From an uncultured Eubacterium sp. (GTDB lineage Bacteria > Bacillota > Clostridia > Oscillospirales > Acutalibacteraceae), in assembly GCA_910584985.1 (NCBI GenBank), contig CAJUDJ010000001.1:118249-182248 (forward strand): a stretch of 64,000 bases of DNA. Reading direction: 5' to 3'. The position numbers and the translations under genes are program-made. The notes under the pieces were generated by a model. The model ran no database searches. It saw nothing but the letters and a program-made list of their open reading frames with translations, and was not told the DNA's origin. Shown in pieces: positions 7,865-16,814 of this stretch. The stretch's first letter is position 1, and the number at the start of each line of letters is the position of its first letter.

Positions 7865-8713
7865 TTAATTATTCATTTCTTCTTCGGCCCTGCCGCTCAT
7901 AATATATTCCAGCAAATCGGCAACACAGCCGTCATTGCAGTGGCAAGCCTCAAATTTACAGATATCATGAATCGGCTTCGGCGCCTGCCCTGCGCAGGCA
8001 GGAAGCCCAACAGTTTTCAGCATATCCCAGTCATTATAATAATCACCGATTGCCGCAACATGGCTTTTTTCAATGCCAAGCATTTCCGCAAGGCGCATAA
8101 TGCCAACGCCCTTATGCGTGCCCTTTGCAAGCATTTCCATTGTATAAAGCGAGGACGCCATAAAATTAACCTGATGTCTGATTTCAGAACGGTCTATCAG
8201 ACGGCGGAGTGAATTTATCGTTTGGGGAAGCCCCCAGAAAATCACCTTCATCCAGCCCTCTATGGGCACGGCGTCAATATTGGTTACCTCATAATGTGCC
8301 TTATCAATTAAAACAGTGCCTTTTCCGAAAAAGCCGTTTTTAACGATATAAACATAATCATCAAAATAGATGCCGATATCCAGACTCTTAAACGCTTTGC
8401 TGTATTCACACAGCACCGTGCGCACAAATTCCTGCCCCGCTTCGCCGATTGTTGAGCGCCAAAGCATTTCTTTTTTATTGAAATCATAAATTCCTGCTCC
8501 ATTCAGCACAATCGCAGGCTGATTCGGCGTGATACGGTTATAATTTCGTTTCAGGCTTGATGTAAGCCTTCCCGAAGCAAGTGTAAAATTTCCGCCTTTT
8601 TCCGTAAATTCCTTAATTGCATCATAATTTCTTTTTGGAAGCCGTCTTATTTTATTGTTAAGTGTTCCGTCTATATCCGAAACAACAAGCCAGTTTTCAA
8701 AGGTGTTATCCAT
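7865..8713 (-). CDS. Cof-type HAD hydrolase (subfamily IIB)
   Basis: A 282-residue phosphatase of the Cof/YbjI type. Motif I is VVSDIDGTL at residues 10-18, motif II the LASGR segment, and motifs III/IV the lysine in THKGVGI followed by AAIGDYYNDWDML. The large cap domain between is consistent with subfamily IIB, which acts on sugar phosphates, nucleotides or PLP. The C-terminal tail has CKFEACHCNDGCVADLLE, slightly Cys-rich. It lies between endonuclease IV and rluD genes; no pathway can be deduced from that. Confidence 0.85.
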   Translation of the reverse strand: MDNTFENWLVVSDIDGTLNNKIRRLPKRNYDAIKEFTEKGGNFTLASGRLTSSLKRNYNRITPNQPAIVLNGAGIYDFNKKEMLWRSTIGEAGQEFVRTVLCEYSKAFKSLDIGIYFDDYVYIVKNGFFGKGTVLIDKAHYEVTNIDAVPIEGWMKVIFWGLPQTINSLRRLIDRSEIRHQVNFMASSLYTMEMLAKGTHKGVGIMRLAEMLGIEKSHVAAIGDYYNDWDMLKTVGLPACAGQAPKPIHDICKFEACHCNDGCVADLLEYIMSGRAEEEMNN

Positions 8714-8739
8714 AACTGTTGCCTTTCTTACTGTATTAT

Positions 8740-9663
8740 TTATTCCCCGCTGCCGAGCTTTTTCAGAAAATTCGTAAAATATTCAGGGAGCGGGCTTTCA
8801 AATTCAAGCCACTTTCCCGTGACAGGATGAACAAAACCAATATGCTTTGCGTGCAGGCACTGGCCGCTGAGCCCTTTCTGCACCTTTTTCGGCCCGTAAA
8901 CCGCATCCCCTGCAACAGGATGGCCGATATACGCCATATGCACTCTTATCTGATGGGTTCTTCCGGTTTCCAGCGTGCATCTTAAATGTGTAAAGTTTCC
9001 GAAGCGGTTCAGCACTTCATAATGTGTAACGGCATTTTTTGAATTTTTGTAAATAACCGCCATCTTTTTTCTGTCCTTCGGGTGCCTGCCGATCGGCTGA
9101 TTAACTGTTCCGTTGTCTTCGACAATATTGCCATGCACAACACATTCATATGCACGGTGAAAGGAATGCTCCTTGATCTGCTTTGCCAGCGATAAATGTG
9201 CCATATCATTTTTGGCAACGATAAGCAGCCCCGAGGTATCTTTATCTATTCTGTGAACAATGCCCGGCCTTATAACACCGTTTATACCGCTGAGCGAATC
9301 GCCGCAGTGATACAGCAGTGCATTCACAAGCGTGCCTTCATAATTCCCTGCGGCAGGATGCACCACCATTCCCTTTGGCTTATTTACAACAAGCAGATCC
9401 TTATCCTCATAAATGATTTCAACGGGAATATTCTGCGGTTTTGCTTCAAGCGGCTTTGCCTGCGGCACAAGCATGGTTATTTTATCGTTTTCCCTGCATT
9501 TGTAATTCTTTGAAACGGTGCTTCCGTTTACGCTCACGCCGCCCTCTTCAATAATTTTGGCCGCCGCTGAGCGTGAAAAGCGTTCTGCCCGATCGCTTAT
9601 AAATTTATCTATTCTTTCGCCGCTGCTTTCGGAAGAAACCGTAAAAATCAATGAATCAGGCAT
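8740..9663 (-). CDS. rluD: RluA-family 23S rRNA pseudouridine synthase
   Basis: Residues 15-65 are an S4 RNA-binding domain (RIDKFISDRAERFSRSAAAKII). The catalytic domain contains VVNKPKGMVVHPAAGN, the catalytic-Asp motif HRIDKDTSGLLIVAK, and the ETGRTHQIRVHMAYIGHPVAGD block. This is the RluD/YlyB pattern; the enzyme isomerises specific uridines in 23S rRNA. The gene overlaps lspA by eight bases, the same lspA-rluD order as in Bacillus and many other Firmicutes, which supports the RluD-like assignment. Confidence 0.9.
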   Translation of the reverse strand: MPDSLIFTVSSESSGERIDKFISDRAERFSRSAAAKIIEEGGVSVNGSTVSKNYKCRENDKITMLVPQAKPLEAKPQNIPVEIIYEDKDLLVVNKPKGMVVHPAAGNYEGTLVNALLYHCGDSLSGINGVIRPGIVHRIDKDTSGLLIVAKNDMAHLSLAKQIKEHSFHRAYECVVHGNIVEDNGTVNQPIGRHPKDRKKMAVIYKNSKNAVTHYEVLNRFGNFTHLRCTLETGRTHQIRVHMAYIGHPVAGDAVYGPKKVQKGLSGQCLHAKHIGFVHPVTGKWLEFESPLPEYFTNFLKKLGSGE

Positions 9664-10135
9664 CCGTTTTCTCCTTTTTTATCATATCAAAAATAAGATA
9701 CATAAACATGGAGGCAGCACCGAGTGAAACAGCGCAGTCCGCAATATTAAAGATTGCAAAATCCATAAATACAGGCTCAATAAAATCAATAACATAGCCA
9801 TAAGCAATTCGGTCTATCAGATTTCCGAGGCCGCCCGAAACAATAACGCCGATGCTCCAGTAAAGCCACAGGGATTTGCATTTATCGGAAAACAGATACC
9901 ATAATGCCGCCGCACAGGCAGCTGCTGTTATAACAATAAAAAACCATTTGGCACCGCTGAACATTGAAAATGCCATTCCGTCATTTTCGGCATAATGAAA
10001 CTGCACAATGCCTTTTAAAAAAGGTACGGTATTGCCGCCGGAAAGATATTTCTGCGCAAAATATTTTGTAATCTGATCAAAGGTGACTATAAAAATGATC
10101 ATTACAGAACACCAGATATGCTTTTTTTTGTGCAA
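9656..10135 (-). CDS. lspA: Lipoprotein signal peptidase (signal peptidase II)
   Basis: A 159-residue polytopic protein with four hydrophobic helices. The two catalytic aspartates lie in the conserved GGLGNLIDR..YGYVIDF block and in FNIADCAVSLG. It cleaves the signal peptide of diacylglyceryl-modified prolipoproteins at the membrane. The start codon is TTG at 10135, with GGAGGG six bases upstream. It overlaps rluD by eight bases and the two are surely co-transcribed. Confidence 0.93.
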   Translation of the reverse strand: MHKKKHIWCSVMIIFIVTFDQITKYFAQKYLSGGNTVPFLKGIVQFHYAENDGMAFSMFSGAKWFFIVITAAACAAALWYLFSDKCKSLWLYWSIGVIVSGGLGNLIDRIAYGYVIDFIEPVFMDFAIFNIADCAVSLGAASMFMYLIFDMIKKEKTDA

Positions 10136-10160
10136 AGATATCCCTCCGATACAAATTTAA

Positions 10161-10195
10161 CAGATAAGGGGCAGAAATGTTATCTGCCCCTTTTT
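10161..10195. terminator. Hairpin with two mutually exclusive pairings
   Basis: GGGGCAG at 10168-10174 pairs with CTGCCCC at 10184-10190 and is followed by T5 on the plus strand. The same 3' arm can instead join TTATCTG (10180-10186) to CAGATAA (10161-10167). The element lies between ileS and lspA, both on the minus strand, and may end the ileS message or control read-through into lspA. Confidence 0.55.
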
Positions 10196-10209
10196 AATTT
10201 CATACTGCA

Positions 10210-13005
10210 TTATTCCCCGATTTCGGCAATAACAGCTGCACAGTGTGCACAAAGCGCAGCATGCGATTCATTTTCACCTACTGTTGTTGAGAACTTCCAG
10301 CAGCGTTCGCACTTTTTACCGTCTGCTTTGGAAACAGAAACCGTCAGGCCTTCTACATCACCTGCAAAGCCCTGCGGCTCTTTAACAACCTCAACCGCTG
10401 AAGTAATAAAGATTTCGGGAAGTTCTGCTTCAACGGCTTTCAGGAAATCATAAAATTCCCCGTCCGCGCCAAGCACAACCTTTGCTTCAAGCGACTTACC
10501 GATTTTCTTTTCATTTCTTGCAAGCTCAAGCGCCTTCTGCACATCCACACGCACAGCGTGAATCTTTTCCCACTTATCCATAAAGGCTTCATCTGTTTCA
10601 ATGAAATCAGGATTCGGGATTTCATTGAACAGCGGAGATTCAGTGTTTCTTGATTTATCGTGCGGCATAAACTGCCAGATTTCATCGGCAGTAAATGCAA
10701 GAATCGGTGTTAAAAGAAGCGTAAGCGCATCCAGAATTTTATAAAGCACCGTTTGTGCTGCTCGGCGAGTTGCCGAGGTTGGAACAGATGTATAAAGTCT
10801 GTCCTTAAGCACATCAAAATAGAAGTTGCTCATATCCACAACGCAGAAATTGTGAATAGAATGTGCTGCCGTGTGATATTCATAAATCTCATAACCCCTG
10901 CGTGCCGTTTCAAGTACCTGATCCAGCTTCATAAGCGCATATTTATCAAGCTCTTCCAGCTTATCATTTGCCACCATATCCGTATCCGGATTGAAATCAT
11001 AAAGATTGCCAAGACAGAAACGGGCCGTATTTCTGATTTTTCTGTAATTATCGGAAAGCTGCTTTAAAATTTCGGGGCTGATGCGGATATCGGCATGATA
11101 ATCCGAAGACGCAACCCAAAGGCGAAGAATATCTGCGCCGTATTTATTAATAATATCCTGCGGATCAATGCCGTTTCCAAGAGATTTAGACATTTTTTTG
11201 CCTTCTCCGTCAACTGTCCAGCCGTGTGTAACGATTTCCTTGAACGGTGCACCGCCGCCGCCTGCAACCGATGTAAGCAGGGAAGACTGGAACCAGCCTC
11301 TGTACTGATCCGCACCCTCAAGATAAACATCTGCCGGCACCTTAAGATAATCCCTGTTTTTGCATACTGCGGCATGGGATGAACCCGAATCAAACCATAC
11401 ATCCATAATATCGGTTTCTTTATCAAAGCCCTTTGCTTCGCCGCAGTGGGGGCATTTGAAGCCCTCCGGCAGGAAATATTCGGCATCATGCGCAAACCAT
11501 GCGTCCGAACCTTCTTTGCCGAAGATTTCGGAAACCTTCATCATAACATCATTATCAATAATTTCTTTTCCGCATGCCTTGCAGTAAACCACCGGAATCG
11601 GAACGCCCCATTTTCTCTGGCGGGAAATGCACCAGTCGGCACGCTCTCTTACCATGGACTGCAATCTGTCCTTACCCCATTCGGGGAACCATTTTACATC
11701 CTCGGATGCCTTTACTGCGGCTTCCTTGAAATCATCAACCGAGCAGAACCACTGTGAGGTGGCACGGAAAATAACCGGCTTATGACATCTCCAGCAATGC
11801 GGATACTGATGCACAATTTTCTGAAGGGCAAACAGATTTCCCGTTTCCTCAAGATGCTGCGCAATCGGCTTGTTTGCTTCTTCTGTGGAAAGCCCGGCAA
11901 ACTGCCCTGCTTCTTCTGTTAAATGGCCGGTTGCATCAACAGGAACAATAACAGGGATTTCAGGATAATTCTTGCATACAACAAAATCCTCCACACCGTG
12001 CCCCGGTGCTGTGTGAACACAGCCTGTGCCGCTTTCCAGCGTAACATGATCGCCGACAATCACAAGCGAGGTTCTGTCTATAAACGGATGCTGACATTTG
12101 ATATATTCAAGCTCTGAACCTTTAATGATTCCGCAGATTTCATAATCCTCTGTTCCTCTTGCCTGCATAGCGGAAGCAACCAAATCCGTTGCCATAACAT
12201 AAAATTCATCGCCGCTTTTTACAAGTGAATATTCAAAATCAGGCCCAACACAGATTGCCACATTGGCAGGAAGTGTCCATGTTGTTGTTGTCCAGATAAC
12301 AAAATAGGTTTTGGATAAATCTGCACCCATAGCCGTAAGCTTGCCCAGATCATCCGTTACATTAAATTTAACATAAATGGAATGGCAGGGGTCTTCGCCG
12401 TATTCGATTTCGGCTTCTGCAAGTGCGGTGTTGCAGTCCGCACACCAATAAACAGGCTTTAAGCCCTTATAGATATAGCCCTTTGATGCCATAGAAGCAA
12501 AAACCTTGATCTGCTCCTCTTCAAAATCCTTCGTCAGTGTAATATACGGATTATCCCATTCGCCGATAATACCAAGGCGCTTGAAGCCCTCGCGCTGCAA
12601 ATCAACAAAACCAAGTGCTGTTTCACGGCAGATTTTGCGAAGCTCCAGATCCGAAATATTGGTTTCGGCAGAAATATTTGCTGCTTTTCTTGCCTTAAGC
12701 TCCGTAGGAAGCCCGTGTGTGTCCCAGCCGGGCACATAAGGCGATTTAAAGCCCGTCATATTCTTATATCTTACAATAAAATCCTTAAGTGTTTTATTAA
12801 GGGAATGGCCGATATGAATCGGACCGTTTGCATAAGGCGGGCCGTCATGCAGCACAAACAGCGGCTTTCCTTCGTTTATGTCCATAAGCTGCTTATACAG
12901 ATCCTGCGCATACCATCTTTTCAGAATATCAGGTTCGCGCTGGGGCAGTGCCGCTCTCATCGGGAAATCCGTTTTCATCATATTTAAAGTATCTTTATAG
13001 TCCAT
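10210..13005 (-). CDS. ileS: Isoleucyl-tRNA synthetase
   Basis: A class I aminoacyl-tRNA synthetase of 931 residues that charges tRNA-Ile and edits valine. It has the HIGH motif in NGPIHIGHSLNK, the KMSKS motif in EGKKMSKSLGNG, the GTGCVHTAPGHG editing site, and a C-terminal zinc finger CERCWKFS...CAHC. The open frame extends to 13035, but AGGAG upstream of ATG 13005 and the family-typical MDYKDTLNMMKTDFPMRA start fix the true start there. It follows divIVA, as in many Firmicutes. No T-box leader is visible between divIVA and ileS, so any T-box control would act from further upstream. Confidence 0.95.
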   Translation of the reverse strand: MDYKDTLNMMKTDFPMRAALPQREPDILKRWYAQDLYKQLMDINEGKPLFVLHDGPPYANGPIHIGHSLNKTLKDFIVRYKNMTGFKSPYVPGWDTHGLPTELKARKAANISAETNISDLELRKICRETALGFVDLQREGFKRLGIIGEWDNPYITLTKDFEEEQIKVFASMASKGYIYKGLKPVYWCADCNTALAEAEIEYGEDPCHSIYVKFNVTDDLGKLTAMGADLSKTYFVIWTTTTWTLPANVAICVGPDFEYSLVKSGDEFYVMATDLVASAMQARGTEDYEICGIIKGSELEYIKCQHPFIDRTSLVIVGDHVTLESGTGCVHTAPGHGVEDFVVCKNYPEIPVIVPVDATGHLTEEAGQFAGLSTEEANKPIAQHLEETGNLFALQKIVHQYPHCWRCHKPVIFRATSQWFCSVDDFKEAAVKASEDVKWFPEWGKDRLQSMVRERADWCISRQRKWGVPIPVVYCKACGKEIIDNDVMMKVSEIFGKEGSDAWFAHDAEYFLPEGFKCPHCGEAKGFDKETDIMDVWFDSGSSHAAVCKNRDYLKVPADVYLEGADQYRGWFQSSLLTSVAGGGGAPFKEIVTHGWTVDGEGKKMSKSLGNGIDPQDIINKYGADILRLWVASSDYHADIRISPEILKQLSDNYRKIRNTARFCLGNLYDFNPDTDMVANDKLEELDKYALMKLDQVLETARRGYEIYEYHTAAHSIHNFCVVDMSNFYFDVLKDRLYTSVPTSATRRAAQTVLYKILDALTLLLTPILAFTADEIWQFMPHDKSRNTESPLFNEIPNPDFIETDEAFMDKWEKIHAVRVDVQKALELARNEKKIGKSLEAKVVLGADGEFYDFLKAVEAELPEIFITSAVEVVKEPQGFAGDVEGLTVSVSKADGKKCERCWKFSTTVGENESHAALCAHCAAVIAEIGE

Positions 13006-13043
13006 TATAGAAAATCTCCTTAGCGCCGCAAACACGGCATAAA

Positions 13044-14321
13044 TTAATTATGCTTTTTATTTTTCTTTTTGAAGAAGCCTCTGAATTTCAGGTCTTCTTC
13101 ATCCTCTTCAAAATCATCAGGAGGAATCAGACTTATCTTTTCACTTGTTCTGCCCTCTGCCTTAACATTGAAAAAGCTTTCAAAAGGAAGTTCCTCGTTA
13201 TAGCCCTTTTCAGATTCCTGTGCAGATTCCATTTCGGGTTCTTCCGTAATTTCTGTTACGGGATGGCCTTCAACAGGCGTGATTTCATCCTTGTCAAAGG
13301 CATCTATTGCACGGTTTAGATCAACATCTATCATAGACGGCTCTTCCGGCTCGGAAAAATCCTCAATATCCTCTGCATCCTTAACCGCAATTACAGGCAC
13401 ATCGACTGTTTGCTTGGGTTCTTCTTCCAACAGTTCTTCATCAACCGTTTCTGCTTCTTCCTCTGCCGTTTCAATCGGTTCTGCCGGAATTTCTTCTTCA
13501 GGCTCTTCTGTTTCCACTGCATTCTCTGCCGCCAGAGCTTCCTCCTGCTCCTCTTCGGCAGCAGTGTTTTCAGGCTCGGCATCCATCACAGCAGCTTCGG
13601 AAAATGAATCTGAATCGCTTAATCTGCTTTCTATATCCGCAAGCTTATCGGCAGCAAGCTGCTTTGCAGCCTCAACCGGTGAATCCATCATTTCCTTAAG
13701 CTTCGAAAGCTGAGCTTCATAAAGCGAAACAAGGCTTGCTTTAAAGGTTTCGGATTCCTCCTTCAGCTTTGACACAAGCTTTTCATGATATTCCTTTTCT
13801 TCTCTTGCTTTTATGATAAGCTCTTCGGAAAGGTCCTTTGTCTGCCTGAACATATCCTGAACTGCAGTTTTTGCATTGCTTAAAATTCCGCTTGCTTTCT
13901 TTTCTGCTTCTGCAGCAATCGCATTGGCAGCAGCTGTTTTTTCCTTTGTAAGATTCGCAACATAATCGCGTGCCTCTGAGATCAGCTTTTCAGCCTCTGT
14001 TTTCGCATCCGAAACGGTTTTCTTTGCCTGACTGTCGCTTTCTGAAACAAGCTTATCCGCTTTTTCCTTTGCGGATTTTTCAAGCTCATTCGCCGCTTTC
14101 TGTGCGGAAATGATTGCTCCTTTGATAGAATCCTCATCTTCCCTGTATTCAACAATTTTATTGGCAAGGATTTCCATTTTTTTGTAAAGTTCTTTATTTT
14201 CCTGGAAAATTGCGGTATAGGAATCGGCTATTTCATCCAGAAACGCATTTGTTTCATCAATATCATACCCATGGGCAGCCGTGGAAATCTGCTTTTCCTT
14301 AATCTGGTTCGGTGTAATCAT
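13044..14321 (-). CDS. divIVA: DivIVA-family cell-division/polarity protein
   Basis: The N-terminus MITPNQIKEKQISTAAHGYD followed by DIDETNAFLDEIADSY is the DivIVA membrane-curvature-binding domain. Residues 35-240 are a long coiled coil rich in Ala, Lys and Glu. The C-terminal 180 residues are very acidic, dominated by Glu runs (for example TAEEEAETVDEELLEEEP), and end in a basic KKKNKKHN tail. At 425 residues it is much longer than Bacillus DivIVA, the extra length being the acidic tail. It is preceded by AGGAG and sits between sepF and ileS, the standard division-cluster position. Confidence 0.9.
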   Translation of the reverse strand: MITPNQIKEKQISTAAHGYDIDETNAFLDEIADSYTAIFQENKELYKKMEILANKIVEYREDEDSIKGAIISAQKAANELEKSAKEKADKLVSESDSQAKKTVSDAKTEAEKLISEARDYVANLTKEKTAAANAIAAEAEKKASGILSNAKTAVQDMFRQTKDLSEELIIKAREEKEYHEKLVSKLKEESETFKASLVSLYEAQLSKLKEMMDSPVEAAKQLAADKLADIESRLSDSDSFSEAAVMDAEPENTAAEEEQEEALAAENAVETEEPEEEIPAEPIETAEEEAETVDEELLEEEPKQTVDVPVIAVKDAEDIEDFSEPEEPSMIDVDLNRAIDAFDKDEITPVEGHPVTEITEEPEMESAQESEKGYNEELPFESFFNVKAEGRTSEKISLIPPDDFEEDEEDLKFRGFFKKKNKKHN

Positions 14322-14344
14322 ATTTTATTCTCCTCCAAAAAACA

Positions 14345-14845
14345 TCACATAAACATTCCGTTGTGTTCAAGCTCATCCAGTATGTCATCACCAAGCACAT
14401 CCACATTATAAGGTGTAATAATATATGTACTGTTTGCAACTCTTTTTATTGAGCCCTCATCTGCATAAGCCACACCGCTGAGAAAATCCAGCAAACGCCT
14501 TGCAATATCACGGTTTGTTGATTCAAGATTAAGCACAACCGTGCGCTTTGATTTAAGATTATCAGCTATACCCGGAGCATCACTGAACTGTTCCGGCTTA
14601 ACAAGCACCACCTGCACCTGCGCTGTTGTGTGAATATTAACTACTTTATCGGAATCGCCCCTGAAGCGATGTATCCGTTCTGTTTTTTCCTCTTTCGGAA
14701 CTCTTACATTCCGGGTCTGCCTGCTGCTCTGTTTTGACAAACGGGGCGGCATATCAAAATCCGAAGAGGTATCTTCATAGAAATCATCAAAATCATCCTC
14801 GGGTCTCTCTTTAAAAATATCGGCAAACTTATCCATAAAACCCAT
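14345..14845 (-). CDS. sepF: Cell-division protein SepF
   Basis: A 166-residue protein with the short amphipathic membrane anchor MGFMDKFADIF at the N-terminus, an acidic linker, and a C-terminal DUF552/SepF domain (residues 80-160) containing FSDAPGIADNLKSKRTVVLNLE and RRLLDFLSGVAYA. SepF tethers FtsZ filaments to the membrane. The ATG at 14845 is chosen because AGGAGG lies eight bases upstream; an ATG two codons earlier is too close to it. Flanked by the YggS-type gene and divIVA. Confidence 0.93.
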   Translation of the reverse strand: MGFMDKFADIFKERPEDDFDDFYEDTSSDFDMPPRLSKQSSRQTRNVRVPKEEKTERIHRFRGDSDKVVNIHTTAQVQVVLVKPEQFSDAPGIADNLKSKRTVVLNLESTNRDIARRLLDFLSGVAYADEGSIKRVANSTYIITPYNVDVLGDDILDELEHNGMFM

Positions 14846-14857
14846 AGCCATATCCTC

Positions 14858-15589
14858 CTAAAAATAGTTTCGTGCGCCAAAGATGGCAGAACCAACCCTG
14901 ACTATATTTGAGCCTTCGGCAACGGCGGCTTCGAAATCACCGCTCATTCCCATAGACAGAATTTCCATATCTATATTATCTATTTTTTTATCTTTAATGT
15001 CAATGAAATATTGCTTCATTTGGGCAAAATACCTTCTGACCTGCGTTTCACTTTCACAAATCGGCGGTATTGCCATAAGTCCTTTAATGCGTATACCCTC
15101 AAGCTGTGCCGTTTCATAAAGCATTTCTTCAAGCTCCTCGGCAAAAATTCCGCTTTTGCTTTCCTCCCTGCCTATATTTACCTCAACAAGGCAGCTGCTT
15201 AAAATCCCTTTGGAAACCGAAACCTTTGAAATTTCCTTTGCAAGCTTAAGCGAGGAAACGGATTCTATCATATCCACCTCACCTGCAATCTGCCTTACCT
15301 TATTCGTCTGAAGATGGCCGATAAGATGGCATTCCACTCCATCAAGCGCAAGTGCATCTCTTTTGCCGAGAAATTCCTGCACCCTGTTTTCGCCGATAAG
15401 ATCAGCGCCCAGGCTGAGCACCTTGTTTATATAAACCGGTTCAACCGTTTTGGTAACGCACATAAGCCTTACATCGTTTTCGTTTCTGCCTGCCTTTACA
15501 GCTGATTCCTTAATGCTTTCAAGCACCCGTTTATAATTTTCTTCAACTGCCTTCAGCCTGCTTTCATCATGCAAAAACTTTTCCGTCAT
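14858..15589 (-). CDS. YggS/PLPBP-family PLP-binding protein
   Basis: A 243-residue single-domain TIM-barrel protein with pyridoxal phosphate bound through the lysine in LMCVTKTV. Other family marks are GENRVQEF, CHLIGHLQTNKVR, SCLVEVNIGREESKSG, and SMGMSGDFEAAVAEGSNIVRVG. The family controls PLP and amino-acid homeostasis rather than catalysing a known reaction. The start at 15589 has GGAAGGG six bases upstream; the longer open frame to 15658 lies inside the upstream gene. It overlaps the HlyD-like gene by 23 bases. YlmE in the Bacillus division cluster is the positional counterpart. Confidence 0.88.
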   Translation of the reverse strand: MTEKFLHDESRLKAVEENYKRVLESIKESAVKAGRNENDVRLMCVTKTVEPVYINKVLSLGADLIGENRVQEFLGKRDALALDGVECHLIGHLQTNKVRQIAGEVDMIESVSSLKLAKEISKVSVSKGILSSCLVEVNIGREESKSGIFAEELEEMLYETAQLEGIRIKGLMAIPPICESETQVRRYFAQMKQYFIDIKDKKIDNIDMEILSMGMSGDFEAAVAEGSNIVRVGSAIFGARNYF

Positions 15590-16814
15590 AAACATCCCTT
15601 CCGCGAATAATAATTTTATCATAAAGCTTGATGCCGTTTTTAATATCCGGGTCATCATAGCTTAAAATAACATATCCATCACCGGTATATAATATATCTG
15701 CCCTGCGCCATTTTGCAATATTGGATACAAGCGCATAGACACCCTTTTCCCCATCCTTATCGTGAACGGCTCTGCTGTCCACCTTTATACCGTTATAGCT
15801 TTTCACTCTGACTTCAATATCCTCAAGACGCATAGACAAAATATCCTTATCCATTTCATTGCAGGAAAGCACAAGCAGCGTCTGATCTGCACTGAGCGCA
15901 ACATCTGCGCCCTTTACAACCGTGCATTTCAGCACGGTATCGGTTGATTTTATAACTACCTGTGTATTATAGCCGTCCCGTAATCCGTCAACTTCATCAG
16001 CATTCACAACACAGGCAAGATACCATACAAAACTGCTGATTATCTTGCCGCCGTTTTTAACAGTTCCCTTTGCCTCAACAGCAGTTTTAAGATATTCACT
16101 GAAGGTTTCCGTGTTCATATCCTTCACTTTGCTGTAATCAAAGATGCTTTCACAGCCGTCCGTATACGCTGAATAATAGCCTGCTTTATCTGCTTTTACA
16201 TAGCCTGTGGGCTTGCACGAGGAAACATCCGCAGCAGAAATCTGATTTTCTATATCGGAAATCACCGCCGAAAAATCAACTGTTTCACCCACAAGAAGCT
16301 CTCTTCTTGTAAAATTGTCATTTGCATCAAGTGCACAGCTGTTTGCTTTGCTTAAATCCTTTCTTCCTGCTGCACGGATATATGCATTCACATCCGAAAG
16401 AATGCTGCTTTCAAGCACTTCAATATCCGTTACACTGCCCACAGCGGTATTTGCCATATCCGTATAATATTTGTGCTTTTCTTCAAGCTGGCAGAAATTT
16501 GCATATCTTTCTGCATTTTCGGCAGACGGAAAAAACATCGCAATTTCACCGCCGGCATTTACCTTTTCCCCATCGGCAACAGCCGGAATGGTTATGCCAT
16601 TAATTCCTTCAACAGCCTTTTCATCCCGGATAACAAGTGCTCTTGTTTCTATCGTATCATAAACCGTGGTGGCCTCGGCAACTTGTGTCTGAAGCCTTAT
16701 ATTCAGCACACTTACACATTCTCCGATAATCACTGCGGCAATGACAATAAGGATTACAGCGATTAAAATATTCTGTTTTGCTGCGGCGGAAAGCCGATTT
16801 TTTCTTTTAACCAT
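15567..16814 (-). CDS. HlyD-like membrane protein of the sepF cluster
   Basis: A 415-residue protein with one N-terminal membrane helix (residues 14-36) after a basic MVKRKNRLS start, then an extracellular region. The segments ITIPAVADGEKVNAGGEIAMFF and TETFSEYL resemble the biotinyl-lipoyl hairpin and linker of HlyD/periplasmic-adaptor proteins, and the C-terminal part reads like a barrel (KLYDKIIIRGRDVYDGK). No matching exporter gene is adjacent. Proteins of this type recur in clostridial sepF-ylmE regions, so a role in envelope or division is plausible but unproved. It overlaps miaA by eight bases. Confidence 0.65.
   Translation of the reverse strand: MVKRKNRLSAAAKQNILIAVILIVIAAVIIGECVSVLNIRLQTQVAEATTVYDTIETRALVIRDEKAVEGINGITIPAVADGEKVNAGGEIAMFFPSAENAERYANFCQLEEKHKYYTDMANTAVGSVTDIEVLESSILSDVNAYIRAAGRKDLSKANSCALDANDNFTRRELLVGETVDFSAVISDIENQISAADVSSCKPTGYVKADKAGYYSAYTDGCESIFDYSKVKDMNTETFSEYLKTAVEAKGTVKNGGKIISSFVWYLACVVNADEVDGLRDGYNTQVVIKSTDTVLKCTVVKGADVALSADQTLLVLSCNEMDKDILSMRLEDIEVRVKSYNGIKVDSRAVHDKDGEKGVYALVSNIAKWRRADILYTGDGYVILSYDDPDIKNGIKLYDKIIIRGRDVYDGKVFA

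Noticed and set aside
13006..13043. T-box leader for ileS
   Set aside because: The gap to divIVA is only 38 bases, too short for a T-box.
13279..13713. A Ser-rich plus-strand ORF opposite divIVA
   Set aside because: It arises from the antisense of Glu-rich codons in the acidic DivIVA tail and has no start signals.
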